64,000 nt of DNA from Methylovulum miyakonense HT12 (GCF_000384075.1 NZ_KB913025.1:3016045-3080044); one strand, 5' to 3'; shown: positions 52,599-61,123, counted from the first letter of the stretch. Numbers and translations: made by a program. Notes: generated by a model not told the origin, from the sequence alone.

Positions 52599-53711
52599 TT
52601 ATTTGTTGAACAACTGGCTAAACGCATCCAGGCCGGATTGGGGGCAATAAGAAAATGCCTGGGTTTTAGCCAAGCAATAAAGGGTGTCGCCTTCTTGTAA
52701 GTTCATCTCCCGGCAAGCCCTCAAGGTAATGCCGGCCAACCAGGTTTTGCCGCAGTCAATTTGCACCAAGATCCCGTTGCCGTGGGGTATTAAGGCGCAA
52801 ATCCGTCCCTTGACTTGGTTTTGTATTGAAATGCCAGGGAGGTAAGTGCGCGACAAGGCGATTTCATGGGCGGGTATGCTGACCGTGACCCAAGAACCCA
52901 TAGGCAAATCGCGGCGCAAAGGCAACACCAATTCAATGCCATAGGTTTTTGCCAGCGTGCAACCATCCATGAGGTCATGCCCGGTCACCATGGCCGGTAT
53001 CTTGTTTTCGACAAGCCCCAAGCCAATTTTTTGTATCAGCTCGGCGTTTTGCAGCAGTTCCGTTATCAAGCCGACTTGGATGGCGCGGCCTTCGGCGACC
53101 ACGACGATTTTGTCGCTGAATTCGACAATATCGCCCAATGCGTGGCTGGCGTAGAACAACGGCAGGTTCAGCTCGCTACGCACCCGTTTTAGGAACGGCG
53201 TCACGGAATTGGCAAAATACCCCATGGTCGCCAAGGGATCGTCCAGCAATAACAAGGCGGGCGACTTTAACAGGGCCCTTGCCAGCAAGACCCGTTGGAG
53301 CTCTCCAGTGGACAAATGCCCCATAGCTTGCCCCAATAAATGCCCGATATCGAGAAATTCGATCAGGTGTTTCGGTTTTAAGGTGCGCCGCTGCTTGAGC
53401 GTGCGTTCGTGGGCCGAAGACAGGCCATCGTTTACGGTCCCGTCGGATGGCCACCGGTCATCTTGGAGCACGGCACCGATAGGCCTTTGTTCACGGGGCA
53501 CCATGATGCCTTTGCGGCTATCAAACAGGATTTTGCCATCCAACACTATCCGCCCCTCTTCCGGCATCAGGGTTCCGGCCAACAGGCCCAAGATAGTGCT
53601 CTTCCCGGCACCGGAACGTCCGATCAACCCCATGCTTTCGTCCTGTATCGACAAATCGGTGGTCAGGTCAAAATTGCCGCGCCGCATGGAGACGTTCATT
53701 TCTAGCAACAT
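52599..53711 (-). CDS. modC: ModC-like ABC ATPase with TOBE/Mop domain, altered Walker B
   Basis: The 370-residue protein resembles the ATPase of molybdate importers. Residues ~1-230 form the ABC domain with Walker A 'GRSGAGKST', Q-loop 'AVLQDD', signature 'LSTGELQRV', Walker B 'LLLLDDP' and H-loop 'YASHALGD'. The usual ModC signature is LSGGE and Walker B ends DE-P. Here the catalytic Glu is Asp and the D-loop after it ('LATMG') is not recognisable. From ~300 a TOBE/Mop-like molybdate-binding domain is present ('GISIQNQVKGRICALIPHGN'). No modA or modB lies nearby. It may be a slow or regulatory ATPase. AAGGAG precedes the ATG; the hydrogenase operon is divergent. Confidence 0.75.
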   Translation of the reverse strand: MLLEMNVSMRRGNFDLTTDLSIQDESMGLIGRSGAGKSTILGLLAGTLMPEEGRIVLDGKILFDSRKGIMVPREQRPIGAVLQDDRWPSDGTVNDGLSSAHERTLKQRRTLKPKHLIEFLDIGHLLGQAMGHLSTGELQRVLLARALLKSPALLLLDDPLATMGYFANSVTPFLKRVRSELNLPLFYASHALGDIVEFSDKIVVVAEGRAIQVGLITELLQNAELIQKIGLGLVENKIPAMVTGHDLMDGCTLAKTYGIELVLPLRRDLPMGSWVTVSIPAHEIALSRTYLPGISIQNQVKGRICALIPHGNGILVQIDCGKTWLAGITLRACREMNLQEGDTLYCLAKTQAFSYCPQSGLDAFSQLFNK

Positions 53712-53944
53712 AGTATGCTCCTTTTCATTATGTGTTTAAGTAAATAACGAAATGCAAGCATTAAATGAGCCATATTTGGCCGGTTTAAAATAGCCCGATA
53801 GGTGGGGCGTTATGGTTGGCTATCCCAGGGCATAAAAATTAGGGCGGGAATGCAAACAGGGTTTGGTGACGGGTCAAATGGCCAAACCGATAGATAATGT
53901 AAGCCATATGCACTATCATGCAACAAAGTATCACGGAGATTTTT
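53712..53944. promoter_or_regulatory. Divergent region between the ModC-like gene and the hydrogenase operon
   Basis: These 233 bases separate oppositely oriented genes and must hold both promoters. 'GGAG' at 53935-53938 is the ribosome site that decides the start at 53945 for the hydrogenase small subunit. I see no clear sigma-54 site, although related hydrogenase operons often use one. Confidence 0.4.
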
Positions 53945-54886
53945 ATGGCGGCATTACTCTGGCTACAAACTGGCTCTTGTGGTGGCGACACCATGTCACT
54001 CCTGTGCGCCGACAGCCCATCTTTGGAAGAGCTGGTGGATGAGTATGGCATCGAAATGCTCTGGCAGCCCTCCTTGTCCTTAGGGCCTGCCGGCAAATTG
54101 GACGCCTTGGTCGAAGCGGTCATCGCCGGCCAACAGGACTTGGACATTTTGTGCATTGAAGGCAGCATCATCACTGGCCCCAATGGTTCAGGCATGTATG
54201 ACCCGTACCGGGGGCGTTCCAAAATGGGCCTGGTCCGGCAACTGGCCGAAAAGGCGCAATATGTGGTGGCTATGGGCACTTGCGCGGCATACGGCGGTGT
54301 CCATGCCGCACCACCCAACCCCACCGACTGCCTGGGTCTGCAGTTCGACAAACACTCCCCCGGAGGCCTATTGCCGGCCGGATGGCGCTCCCGCAAAGGC
54401 CTGCCCGTCATCAATCTTTCCGGTTGCCCCGCGCACCCCAATGCGATGACCAAAACCTTGGCCATGCTGGCTTTGGGGTTGGCCGTGGAACTCGACCATC
54501 TCAACCGTCCCAAAGCTTTTTTCAATACCACGGTGCACCAGGGCTGCACCCGTAACGAATACCATGAGTATGACGTGGAAGACGCCGAGTTCGGCGGCAA
54601 AGCGTGCATGTTCTTTAATCTAGGTTGCCAAGGGCCGGTCACGATGGCGGTATGCAACACCGAATTGTGGAATGGCCGCAGCAGCAAGACCCGCGCCGGT
54701 GTGCCGTGTTTCGGTTGCACGTCCCCGGATTTCCCGCTAGACCACGACTTGTTCCGCACCGAAAAAATCGGCCCTATCCCGTTACATCTGCCGCTGGGCG
54801 TTGAGCGGGCGAATTATATGGCCTACAAAAGCCTGGCCCATGAAGCGGCGCCTGAACGGGTGCTTAACAAGACCATGGATCCTTGA
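53945..54886 (+). CDS. [NiFe]-hydrogenase small subunit (iron-sulfur subunit)
   Basis: The product is 313 residues from ATG 53945 (GGAG seven bases upstream); an ATG 27 bases earlier has no site. There is no twin-arginine signal, so the protein is cytoplasmic. It carries the three Fe-S clusters that lead electrons away from the Ni-Fe site. Proximal cluster: Cys12 and Asp15 in 'GSCGGDTMS', Cys in 'MGTCAAYGG' and Cys in 'SGCPAHP'. Asp15 replaces the usual Cys. Medial and distal clusters: 'HQGCTRNEYHEY', 'GKACMFFNLGCQG', 'GVPCFGCTSP'. The overall look is of group 2 or actinobacterial-type (group 1h) enzymes, and the operon context favours a sensory group 2 enzyme. First gene of a four-gene operon. 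Confidence 0.9.
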   Translation: MAALLWLQTGSCGGDTMSLLCADSPSLEELVDEYGIEMLWQPSLSLGPAGKLDALVEAVIAGQQDLDILCIEGSIITGPNGSGMYDPYRGRSKMGLVRQLAEKAQYVVAMGTCAAYGGVHAAPPNPTDCLGLQFDKHSPGGLLPAGWRSRKGLPVINLSGCPAHPNAMTKTLAMLALGLAVELDHLNRPKAFFNTTVHQGCTRNEYHEYDVEDAEFGGKACMFFNLGCQGPVTMAVCNTELWNGRSSKTRAGVPCFGCTSPDFPLDHDLFRTEKIGPIPLHLPLGVERANYMAYKSLAHEAAPERVLNKTMDP

Positions 54887-54888
54887 GC

Positions 54889-56427
54889 ATGGCCAGAAGA
54901 ACCATCCAAATCGACCTTAACCGCGTCGAAGGCGACCTGGATTTCCAACTGGAACTGGAAGGCAATACCGTCGTCGATGCCCGCTGTATCGGTTCGCTCT
55001 ACAGGGGGTTCGAACAAATCCTCGTGACCCGCAAGCCTAAAGATTCGTTGGTGATCACGCCACGTATCTGCGGCATTTGTGGCACCGCGCAACTCAACGC
55101 GGCGGTGCTGGCCTTGGAACAGATCGGCCGCATCCCCGTGCCGCCCACGGCCATCCGCATCCGCAACCTGTGCCTGATGGCGGAGACGGTGCAAAGCGAT
55201 TTGCGGCAATCTTTTTTATTCTTCACCGCCGATTTTTGCCATCCCAAATACAGCCAGCGTGGCTTTTATGAAACGGCACGGGCCGCGTTCTTGCCGTTCA
55301 AAGGTTCAGTCCACCGTGGCGCCCTTGAGCATTCGCGCCATATTGTCGAAATTATCGCCCTGTTTGGCGGCCAGTGGCCGCATTCGTCGTACATGCTGCC
55401 GGGTGGCGTGACCGCGCCCGCGAATAGCCGCCACATCATCGACAGCCTGTCCATCCTCAACAAATTGACCCGCTGGTTCGAACAGGATGTGATCGGGACT
55501 GGCCTGGACAACTGGCTAGCCTTAGAAACCGCCGATGACTTTTTCTCTTGGTTGGCGGCAAAAGACGCCCACTCCGACAGCGCCATCGGCCTGTTCTCGT
55601 TGATAGGCCGGGACATCGGCTTGCACCGTTTGGGCTTCGGCACACCCCACATGCTCAGCTATGGCGCTTATGACGACCCTGATGATGCGGAAACTCCCCC
55701 GCCGCAGCGCAAGCACTTGTTCAGGGCCGGTTTCCTGGATGGCGACACCGGTGAGCTTAAGCCATTCGAGCAAGCCGAAATTACCGAACATGTGCGCTAT
55801 TCCTGGTTCCAGCCCTACGCAGGTGGCCGCCATCCGTTTCAGGGGCAAACCATCCCGGATTACCAGCCCCATTCTGACCGTTATACTTGGTGCAAGGCGC
55901 CCCGCTATCAAAATAAAGTCGTGCAATGCGGCCCGTTGGCCGATGCGCTTATCGACGGCGAGCCGCTGATCCGTTCCTTATACCAGCTTGAGGGCGGCAA
56001 TGCCTGGCTGCGCCAGTTCGCCCGTTTACGCCGTACCGCGCGGCTGTTGCAGACAATGCGCACAACCCTGCACCAGTTGGCCGCGCATCCTGATGGCCCG
56101 CACATGGTTTCCCCCGTCGAAAAGGAAATCCCTGACGGCGAAGGCTTTGGGTTGGTGACGGCGGCGCGTGGCGCGCTAGGCCATTGGGTGCAAATCACCG
56201 ATGGCGCCATTAGCCGTTATCAAGTCATCACGCCCACCGCCTGGAACGCCTCGCCCAAGGATAGCGAAGGCCGCCGCGGGCATTGGGAGAGCAGCCTGAT
56301 CGGCCTGACGGTTGATGATCCCGATGACCCTGTGGAAATTGGCCATATCATCCGTTCCCACGATCCCTGCCTGGTCTGCACCGTGCATTTGCTCGATACG
56401 GGCAAACGCCTCACCGTATGGCCTTAA
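54889..56427 (+). CDS. [NiFe]-hydrogenase large subunit (catalytic)
   Basis: From ATG 54889, two bases after the small-subunit stop, the protein has 512 residues. It binds the Ni-Fe(CN)2CO centre that splits H2. The N-terminal ligand motif is 'RICGICG' (Cys61, Cys64), and the C-terminal one 'DPCLVCTVH' (Cys494, Cys497). Other family features are 'NRVEGDLDF', 'GFEQILVTRKP' and 'LGHWVQITDG'. Twelve residues follow the final His, the kind of tail that a maturation protease removes, and such a protease is encoded next. Classical regulatory hydrogenases (HupV/HoxC) lack this tail. Group assignment needs a proper classifier. Confidence 0.92.
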   Translation: MARRTIQIDLNRVEGDLDFQLELEGNTVVDARCIGSLYRGFEQILVTRKPKDSLVITPRICGICGTAQLNAAVLALEQIGRIPVPPTAIRIRNLCLMAETVQSDLRQSFLFFTADFCHPKYSQRGFYETARAAFLPFKGSVHRGALEHSRHIVEIIALFGGQWPHSSYMLPGGVTAPANSRHIIDSLSILNKLTRWFEQDVIGTGLDNWLALETADDFFSWLAAKDAHSDSAIGLFSLIGRDIGLHRLGFGTPHMLSYGAYDDPDDAETPPPQRKHLFRAGFLDGDTGELKPFEQAEITEHVRYSWFQPYAGGRHPFQGQTIPDYQPHSDRYTWCKAPRYQNKVVQCGPLADALIDGEPLIRSLYQLEGGNAWLRQFARLRRTARLLQTMRTTLHQLAAHPDGPHMVSPVEKEIPDGEGFGLVTAARGALGHWVQITDGAISRYQVITPTAWNASPKDSEGRRGHWESSLIGLTVDDPDDPVEIGHIIRSHDPCLVCTVHLLDTGKRLTVWP

Positions 56428-56430
56428 GTT

Positions 56431-56883
56431 ATGGGCGGGCGCCATATCATTTGTTTTGGCAATGAGCTGCACGGGGATGACGGCTTTGGTCCCCGCATCT
56501 ACACGGAGCTTTGCCAATTGGCGTGGGCCAGCGATGCCGAAGTGTTCAATGCCGGTATCGCCGGGCTTGATGCGCTAAGGTTTCTGGAGGGTTGCCGGCA
56601 GGCGATCCTGGTCGATGCGCTGGCCAACTTCGGGAAGCCGGGTGACGTTTGCCTGGTGAGGCCTGAAGAATTGGCTAACCGGCCCCAACGGCTTAGCGGC
56701 CATGGCCTGGGGCTTCCCTATTTGTTGGAGGCCTTTAAAAGCCTCCGGGGGCCAGTGCCGGAGATCCTGATCGTGGGGGTCGAAGTAACCGCTGCCAAAC
56801 CCTTTTCCCCTGGCCTGTCCGCCAAAACCGAACAGGCCGTACCTACAACCCTCCAATTGATACGGAGCCTTTTGTCGGAATGA
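56431..56883 (+). CDS. Hydrogenase maturation protease
   Basis: The 150-residue protein is a nickel-dependent endopeptidase of the HyaD/HupD (M52) family, which cuts the C-terminal tail of the large subunit after nickel insertion. Signatures are 'GNELHGDDGFGPRI' (Glu and Asp metal ligands in the GNxLxxDDGxG pattern), 'DAEVFNAGIAGLDAL' with the second Asp, and 'ILIVGVEVTAAKPFSPGLS' with the typical 'G-V-E' and later helix. It begins three bases after the large subunit and overlaps the next gene by four bases (ATGA). Its presence agrees with the cleavable tail seen on the large subunit. Confidence 0.88.
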   Translation: MGGRHIICFGNELHGDDGFGPRIYTELCQLAWASDAEVFNAGIAGLDALRFLEGCRQAILVDALANFGKPGDVCLVRPEELANRPQRLSGHGLGLPYLLEAFKSLRGPVPEILIVGVEVTAAKPFSPGLSAKTEQAVPTTLQLIRSLLSE

Positions 56884-59510
56884 GCCGCCAAAGCCCCTAT
56901 TTCCGCAATGCCATCATCGAATCGCTGAGCTTCCTCGACACGCCTGATCCCCCGCGTTGGACGGGCAAATTACGGCGGCCTGACGGGCATCAGCCTATGG
57001 ATGTCCTGGTTTTTGACATTGCCGGGGAATTCCTGGCTATCCCGGCCTTATGTCCGCATGAAGGCTACCATTTGGCGCAATGCCCGCTGCTTGACGGCCA
57101 CACCCTGGTTTGCCCGGCGCATAGCCTGCGCATCGACCTAAAAACGTCCGGGTTCCGTGTGGAAAAGGACGGCGACCAATTTCTGTTGCCCTTGGACGGA
57201 ACTAGGCTTCCCGGAACAATTGAAAATGGACTTGGGTTTATCGCCTCCGCCAATGGTGCTAAGGGTGGCCCGGAAACCTTGGCCAAGTTACGGGAGGAAA
57301 TCGAAAATCTACGGTTAGCCAATCTGAAACAGGAAAGGCAAATCCTCGTCATCACCCAAAGCATGGATGCCATGCTCAGTGAATCACAACAGCAGCAGCA
57401 AAAAATTAAAGAAAAAGCAGACCAGCAGCATAGCCTCAGCCGCTTTGTTGCCCGGGTCATGGATGCCATGGATGACCTGCTGTTCGTCATTGACACGGAA
57501 GGGCGGATCCGGCGGGTGAATACGGAAGTGGGGCGCGAGCTTGGGTTTTCCGAAGCCGAACTGTTAGGGTGCGGCATTGACGGCTTGTTGCCGCCTGCGG
57601 AACGGCAGCAGCTTGCCGGGCAATTGCCGGCCCTGCCTTGGCCCGTCCAATCCGTGCTGTTGGAAACCGTCCGGCTGCACGGGAACTACACTGGCGAGCA
57701 TGGGCTGCTCGGCAAAAATGGGGATAAACCCGCAGCCATTTATTGGCTGAAAGGGGGTTTGCTGCATTCGGAACAGGGCAAACTGGAAGGCGCGGTCGTG
57801 ACCGCTTTGGACATCTCCGAGCTGAAAGACCGGGAAATACGGCTGCGCTTAAGCGCCAAAGTCTTCGAGAACAGCAGCGAGGCCATTTTCATCACCGACC
57901 CGCAAGGCGTCATTTTGGATGTCAATGCCGCCTTCTGCTCAATCACGGGTTACGTGCGGCCCGAAGTGCTGGGCCAAAGCACCCGGATATTGAAATCGCA
58001 CATGCACGACCCGCCGTTTTACGAACGGTTATGGCAAGCGTTATTGGGCAAGGGGGTTTGGAAAGGCGAGATATGGGACCGCCGGAAAAATGGCGAACTC
58101 TGCCCGATGCTGCTCAGCATCAATGCCGTCACCGACGAGCATGGCCTGCTTACCCATTATGTGGCGATTTCCACGGATATTAGCCACCAGAAACAAACGG
58201 AACAGGAACTCCAGCAGCTGGCGCATTACGATGTGCTCACCAGGCTACCTAACCGGTTTCTGTTCAAAGACCGGTTTGAGCAGGAAATTCTATTGGCGCG
58301 AAGCCATAACACCCGGCTCGCGTTGCTTTTTCTTGACCTGGACCATTTCAAAAATATCAACGATACCCTTGGGCATTGGGCGGGCGACTATTTATTGCAA
58401 ATCATTGCCGTCCGCATCCAAAGTTGCTTACGTAAAACGGATACGGTCGCCCGTTTGGGCGGGGATGAATTCACCATCATCCTGCCCAATTTGGTCGGCA
58501 TTGCCACTGCCACCGAGCTGGCCCGGAAATTGGTCGAGGCCATCTCGGAACCGGTGCAGATTAAGGACCATACCGTCTACGTTGGCATCAGCATCGGCAT
58601 TGCGGTGTTTCCCGATGACGGCACCGATTTCGACACCCTGACCAAACATGCGGACACGGCGATGTATGCGTCCAAAGCCCAAGGGCGCGGCATGTTCCAA
58701 TACTTCGAAACGGGCATGAATGAGGCGGCGTATCAGAGGCTGTCGCTGGAAAACGCCTTGCGGCTGGGGATAGAACGGGGGGAATTCCAACTTTATTACC
58801 AGCCCAAAGCCGCGTGTGTTTCCGGCCGGATAACGGGCGCCGAAGCCTTGGTCCGCTGGCGGCGCCCTGGTTTTGGGATGGTCCCGCCCGACCGTTTCAT
58901 TACCGTCGCCGAAGAAACGGCATTGATCATTCCGCTAGGCACCTGGATACTGAAGGCCGCCTGTTTGCAGGCCCATATTTGGGCTAACAAACGGGCAGGG
59001 TTCCGGCTTGCGGTCAACCTCTCGGCCCGGCAACTGCTGGCGGATGATTTTATCGCCATCCTCGACGATATTTTGGCAGAAACCCAAACAAGGCCGGAAT
59101 GGATTGAATTGGAAGTGACCGAGAGCCTGGTCATGCATGATGTCGAAAAAGCGGCCGAGCGTTTGCAACAAATCCGCCAGCGCGGCATCCAGGTCGCGAT
59201 GGATGATTTCGGCACCGGCTATTCGTCTTTATCCTATCTGCAAAAATTGCCCATCCATACGCTTAAAATCGACCGTTCCTTCATCCAGGTTTATAGGGGC
59301 GACCCCGCCTCGAACGAAGCGGCATTTATCAAGACCATAGTGTCCCTCGGGAAAATCCTGGACATGAAAGTTGTCGCCGAAGGTGTGGAGACCGAATCCC
59401 AATTGCAGCTGCTGCAATCTTTCGGCTGTGACGAGATCCAGGGATATTATCTTTCGCCGCCGCTGCCTGCGGACGAGTTCCAGAGGCGTTGGATTGAACC
59501 AGCCGGGTAG
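56880..59510 (+). CDS. Rieske-PAS-PAS-GGDEF-EAL protein (redox-linked cyclic di-GMP enzyme)
   Basis: The 876-residue protein overlaps the protease gene by four bases. Residues ~20-120 are a Rieske domain with the complete ligand set C-x-H-x17-C-x2-H: Cys58, His60, Cys78, His81 ('CPHEGYHL', 'VCPAHS'). A coiled coil spans ~133-185 and two PAS domains ~187-315 and ~325-440. The diguanylate cyclase domain (~445-610) has intact 'GGDEF' (527-531). The EAL phosphodiesterase domain (~620-870) has 'AEALVRW', 'NLSARQL', 'ELEVTESL', 'DDFGTGYSSL', 'LKIDRSF' and 'EGVET', so both catalytic sites look active. No membrane segments. It is co-transcribed with a cytoplasmic hydrogenase, so I infer that electrons from H2 reach the Rieske cluster and tune c-di-GMP output. 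Confidence 0.92.
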   Translation: MSRQSPYFRNAIIESLSFLDTPDPPRWTGKLRRPDGHQPMDVLVFDIAGEFLAIPALCPHEGYHLAQCPLLDGHTLVCPAHSLRIDLKTSGFRVEKDGDQFLLPLDGTRLPGTIENGLGFIASANGAKGGPETLAKLREEIENLRLANLKQERQILVITQSMDAMLSESQQQQQKIKEKADQQHSLSRFVARVMDAMDDLLFVIDTEGRIRRVNTEVGRELGFSEAELLGCGIDGLLPPAERQQLAGQLPALPWPVQSVLLETVRLHGNYTGEHGLLGKNGDKPAAIYWLKGGLLHSEQGKLEGAVVTALDISELKDREIRLRLSAKVFENSSEAIFITDPQGVILDVNAAFCSITGYVRPEVLGQSTRILKSHMHDPPFYERLWQALLGKGVWKGEIWDRRKNGELCPMLLSINAVTDEHGLLTHYVAISTDISHQKQTEQELQQLAHYDVLTRLPNRFLFKDRFEQEILLARSHNTRLALLFLDLDHFKNINDTLGHWAGDYLLQIIAVRIQSCLRKTDTVARLGGDEFTIILPNLVGIATATELARKLVEAISEPVQIKDHTVYVGISIGIAVFPDDGTDFDTLTKHADTAMYASKAQGRGMFQYFETGMNEAAYQRLSLENALRLGIERGEFQLYYQPKAACVSGRITGAEALVRWRRPGFGMVPPDRFITVAEETALIIPLGTWILKAACLQAHIWANKRAGFRLAVNLSARQLLADDFIAILDDILAETQTRPEWIELEVTESLVMHDVEKAAERLQQIRQRGIQVAMDDFGTGYSSLSYLQKLPIHTLKIDRSFIQVYRGDPASNEAAFIKTIVSLGKILDMKVVAEGVETESQLQLLQSFGCDEIQGYYLSPPLPADEFQRRWIEPAG

Positions 59511-59598
59511 GGCGGGCCATTTTTGTCCATGCGGAAGAGGGGGTCAGGGCGGGTAAGGGCGCCCTGCCAAGCTGTCATCCCTTAGGGTTGCATTCTTA
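59511..59598. terminator. Convergent intergenic gap with a weak hairpin
   Basis: Stem 'CAGGGCG' (59545-59551) and 'CGCCCTG' (59560-59566) lies between the convergent genes ending at 59510 and 59599. It lacks a T tract, so termination is only possible, not shown. Confidence 0.35.
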
Positions 59599-60258
59599 TC
59601 AAGCTTTGCCTTCCATCACTAGCAGGCCGTATTCTTCCGGTGTGATAGTCCCCCCCAATTTCCCCGCGACATCCTTTTCACGTTCGGGCAGGACGTCCTG
59701 TATCGCATCAATACGTTTCCATTGCGGTGCTGGGGGTGTTTCGCAGTCGGCTTGGGGGGTGTATTTGGAGTTTTGTATGCGCCCGTATTTGTGGATATAG
59801 CGGGGGCAATTGACGAAAATTTCAGTGACCGTTACGCGCACAAGCAATTCCGCCCCATGGAATTCCCCGATTAGCGGGTCTTGTTGGCTAACGCTGGCGG
59901 TGCCATGCACCCGGATCCGGTGGGGTGTCCCGAAATCAATAAACAACATTCCGACCTTGTTGTTGGCCGTAATATTGCCCATGGATAGAAACATGCCGTT
60001 GCCATCATAACTTGGGAATGCGATGGTGTTGTTATCTATCACCTTGACAAAACCAGGCGCGCCGCCTTTATAGGAGCAAGTGGGGTAGCCACGGTGGTCG
60101 ATAGTCGTGAGAAAGAACATGTCGCGGCTTTCAATAAAAGGTTTATGGCTGTCGGTGATCTCCGGCAACACAATCAGTTCCTTAACCCTATCCGCCAATC
60201 TTGTGGTATCAAACTCTTGCTGCAAGAGCCTATGTTGTTCGCCGTAAATTGTGCTCAT
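59599..60258 (-). CDS. Pyridoxamine 5'-phosphate oxidase family protein (FMN-binding split barrel)
   Basis: The 219-residue protein shows the split-barrel pattern: 'SRDMFFLTTIDHRGYPTCSY', 'KGGAPGFVKVIDNNTIAFPS', 'GNITANNKVGMLFIDF' and 'RIRVHGTASVSQ'. Members bind FMN or related cofactors and reduce or oxidise small molecules. The extended C-terminal part ('VNCPRYIHKYGRI') is found in the larger general-stress or 'PNPOx-like' group. The exact substrate is unknown. It heads a minus-strand series with 81 bp before the dehydrogenase gene on its upstream side, so it may belong to the same transcript. Confidence 0.8.
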   Translation of the reverse strand: MSTIYGEQHRLLQQEFDTTRLADRVKELIVLPEITDSHKPFIESRDMFFLTTIDHRGYPTCSYKGGAPGFVKVIDNNTIAFPSYDGNGMFLSMGNITANNKVGMLFIDFGTPHRIRVHGTASVSQQDPLIGEFHGAELLVRVTVTEIFVNCPRYIHKYGRIQNSKYTPQADCETPPAPQWKRIDAIQDVLPEREKDVAGKLGGTITPEEYGLLVMEGKA

Positions 60259-60339
60259 AATTTATCCGAAAGTTTGCTTTTAATGGGGTTGGCTGTGCTA
60301 AAGCGGACGGGTTGGCTCCCGTCCGCCCACACTAAATGG

Positions 60340-61110
60340 TTAACGCAAAAACCGTCCGCCGCTAATGTCTATCAATGCGCCGTTGATATGGGAAGCCATA
60401 TTGCTGGACAGGAACAGCACCGAACTGGCGACTTCTTCGGCGTAGGTGTTGCGGCCCAAGGGGGTTTGTTTGCGGTAGTTTTCCATCATTTCCGGGGTCG
60501 AGTGGATTTCATGGTGCTGGGTTTCGACGGTGCCTGGCATGACGGAGTTTGTGCGTACCAGTGGGGCCAGTTCTTTGGCAAGCGTATGCGTGAACACCAT
60601 CAAGCCGCCTTTGGCGGCGGCATAAGCCCCGCCCCCGTTGGCCCCGCCTGTTTGTACGGACAAGGACAGGATATTCACGATGCTGCCATTGCCTGAGGCA
60701 CGCAAATGCGGGATGGCGCGTTTGGTCACCAAAAATGCGCTGGTCAGGTTAATGTCCAGCGATTTGTTCCAATTTTCTAAAAGGCAATCTTCAATTTTGG
60801 CGCGTTTGACCAAGCCGCCGCTGTTGTTGACGACAATATCCAGACGGCCTGTTTCAGCGACCAACTTATCAATAGCCGCGTTGGCTTGCCCTTCCTGTGT
60901 CAGGTCGGCAGGCAGCAATAGGGTTTTGATATTTGCTGCGGCCAATTCAGCCAGCAAAGCGTTGGCTGCGTCCGAGCTGGAGTAATAATGCAGGCCGATA
61001 GTCGCGCCCGCCTTGCCCAACCTTAAGGCAACGGCACGGCCTATGCCGACGGCGGCGCCGCTGATGAAAGCGACTTTGCCAGTTAGATCTAAGTTTTGTT
61101 CCGGTATCAT
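60340..61110 (-). CDS. SDR-family oxidoreductase
   Basis: From ATG 61110 (GGGGGAA upstream) the protein has 256 residues; the open frame extends 15 codons further but without a ribosome site. It is a classical short-chain dehydrogenase: 'FISGAAVGIGRAVAL' (TG-x3-G-x-G variant with Ser in place of Thr), 'NNSGG', catalytic Ser in 'NILSLSVQTGG' and Tyr/Lys in 'AYAAAKGGL', then 'VMPGTVETQ'. Such enzymes oxidise or reduce alcohols and ketones with NAD(P). It lies 13 bases after the VOC gene and may form an operon with it. Substrate unknown. Confidence 0.85.
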   Translation of the reverse strand: MIPEQNLDLTGKVAFISGAAVGIGRAVALRLGKAGATIGLHYYSSSDAANALLAELAAANIKTLLLPADLTQEGQANAAIDKLVAETGRLDIVVNNSGGLVKRAKIEDCLLENWNKSLDINLTSAFLVTKRAIPHLRASGNGSIVNILSLSVQTGGANGGGAYAAAKGGLMVFTHTLAKELAPLVRTNSVMPGTVETQHHEIHSTPEMMENYRKQTPLGRNTYAEEVASSVLFLSSNMASHINGALIDISGGRFLR

Positions 61111-61123
61111 AACGGGTTCCCCC

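Noticed and set aside
53918-53944. Upstream ATG at 53918 as start of the hydrogenase small subunit
   Set aside because: No ribosome site precedes it, while GGAG lies seven bases before ATG 53945 where family similarity starts.
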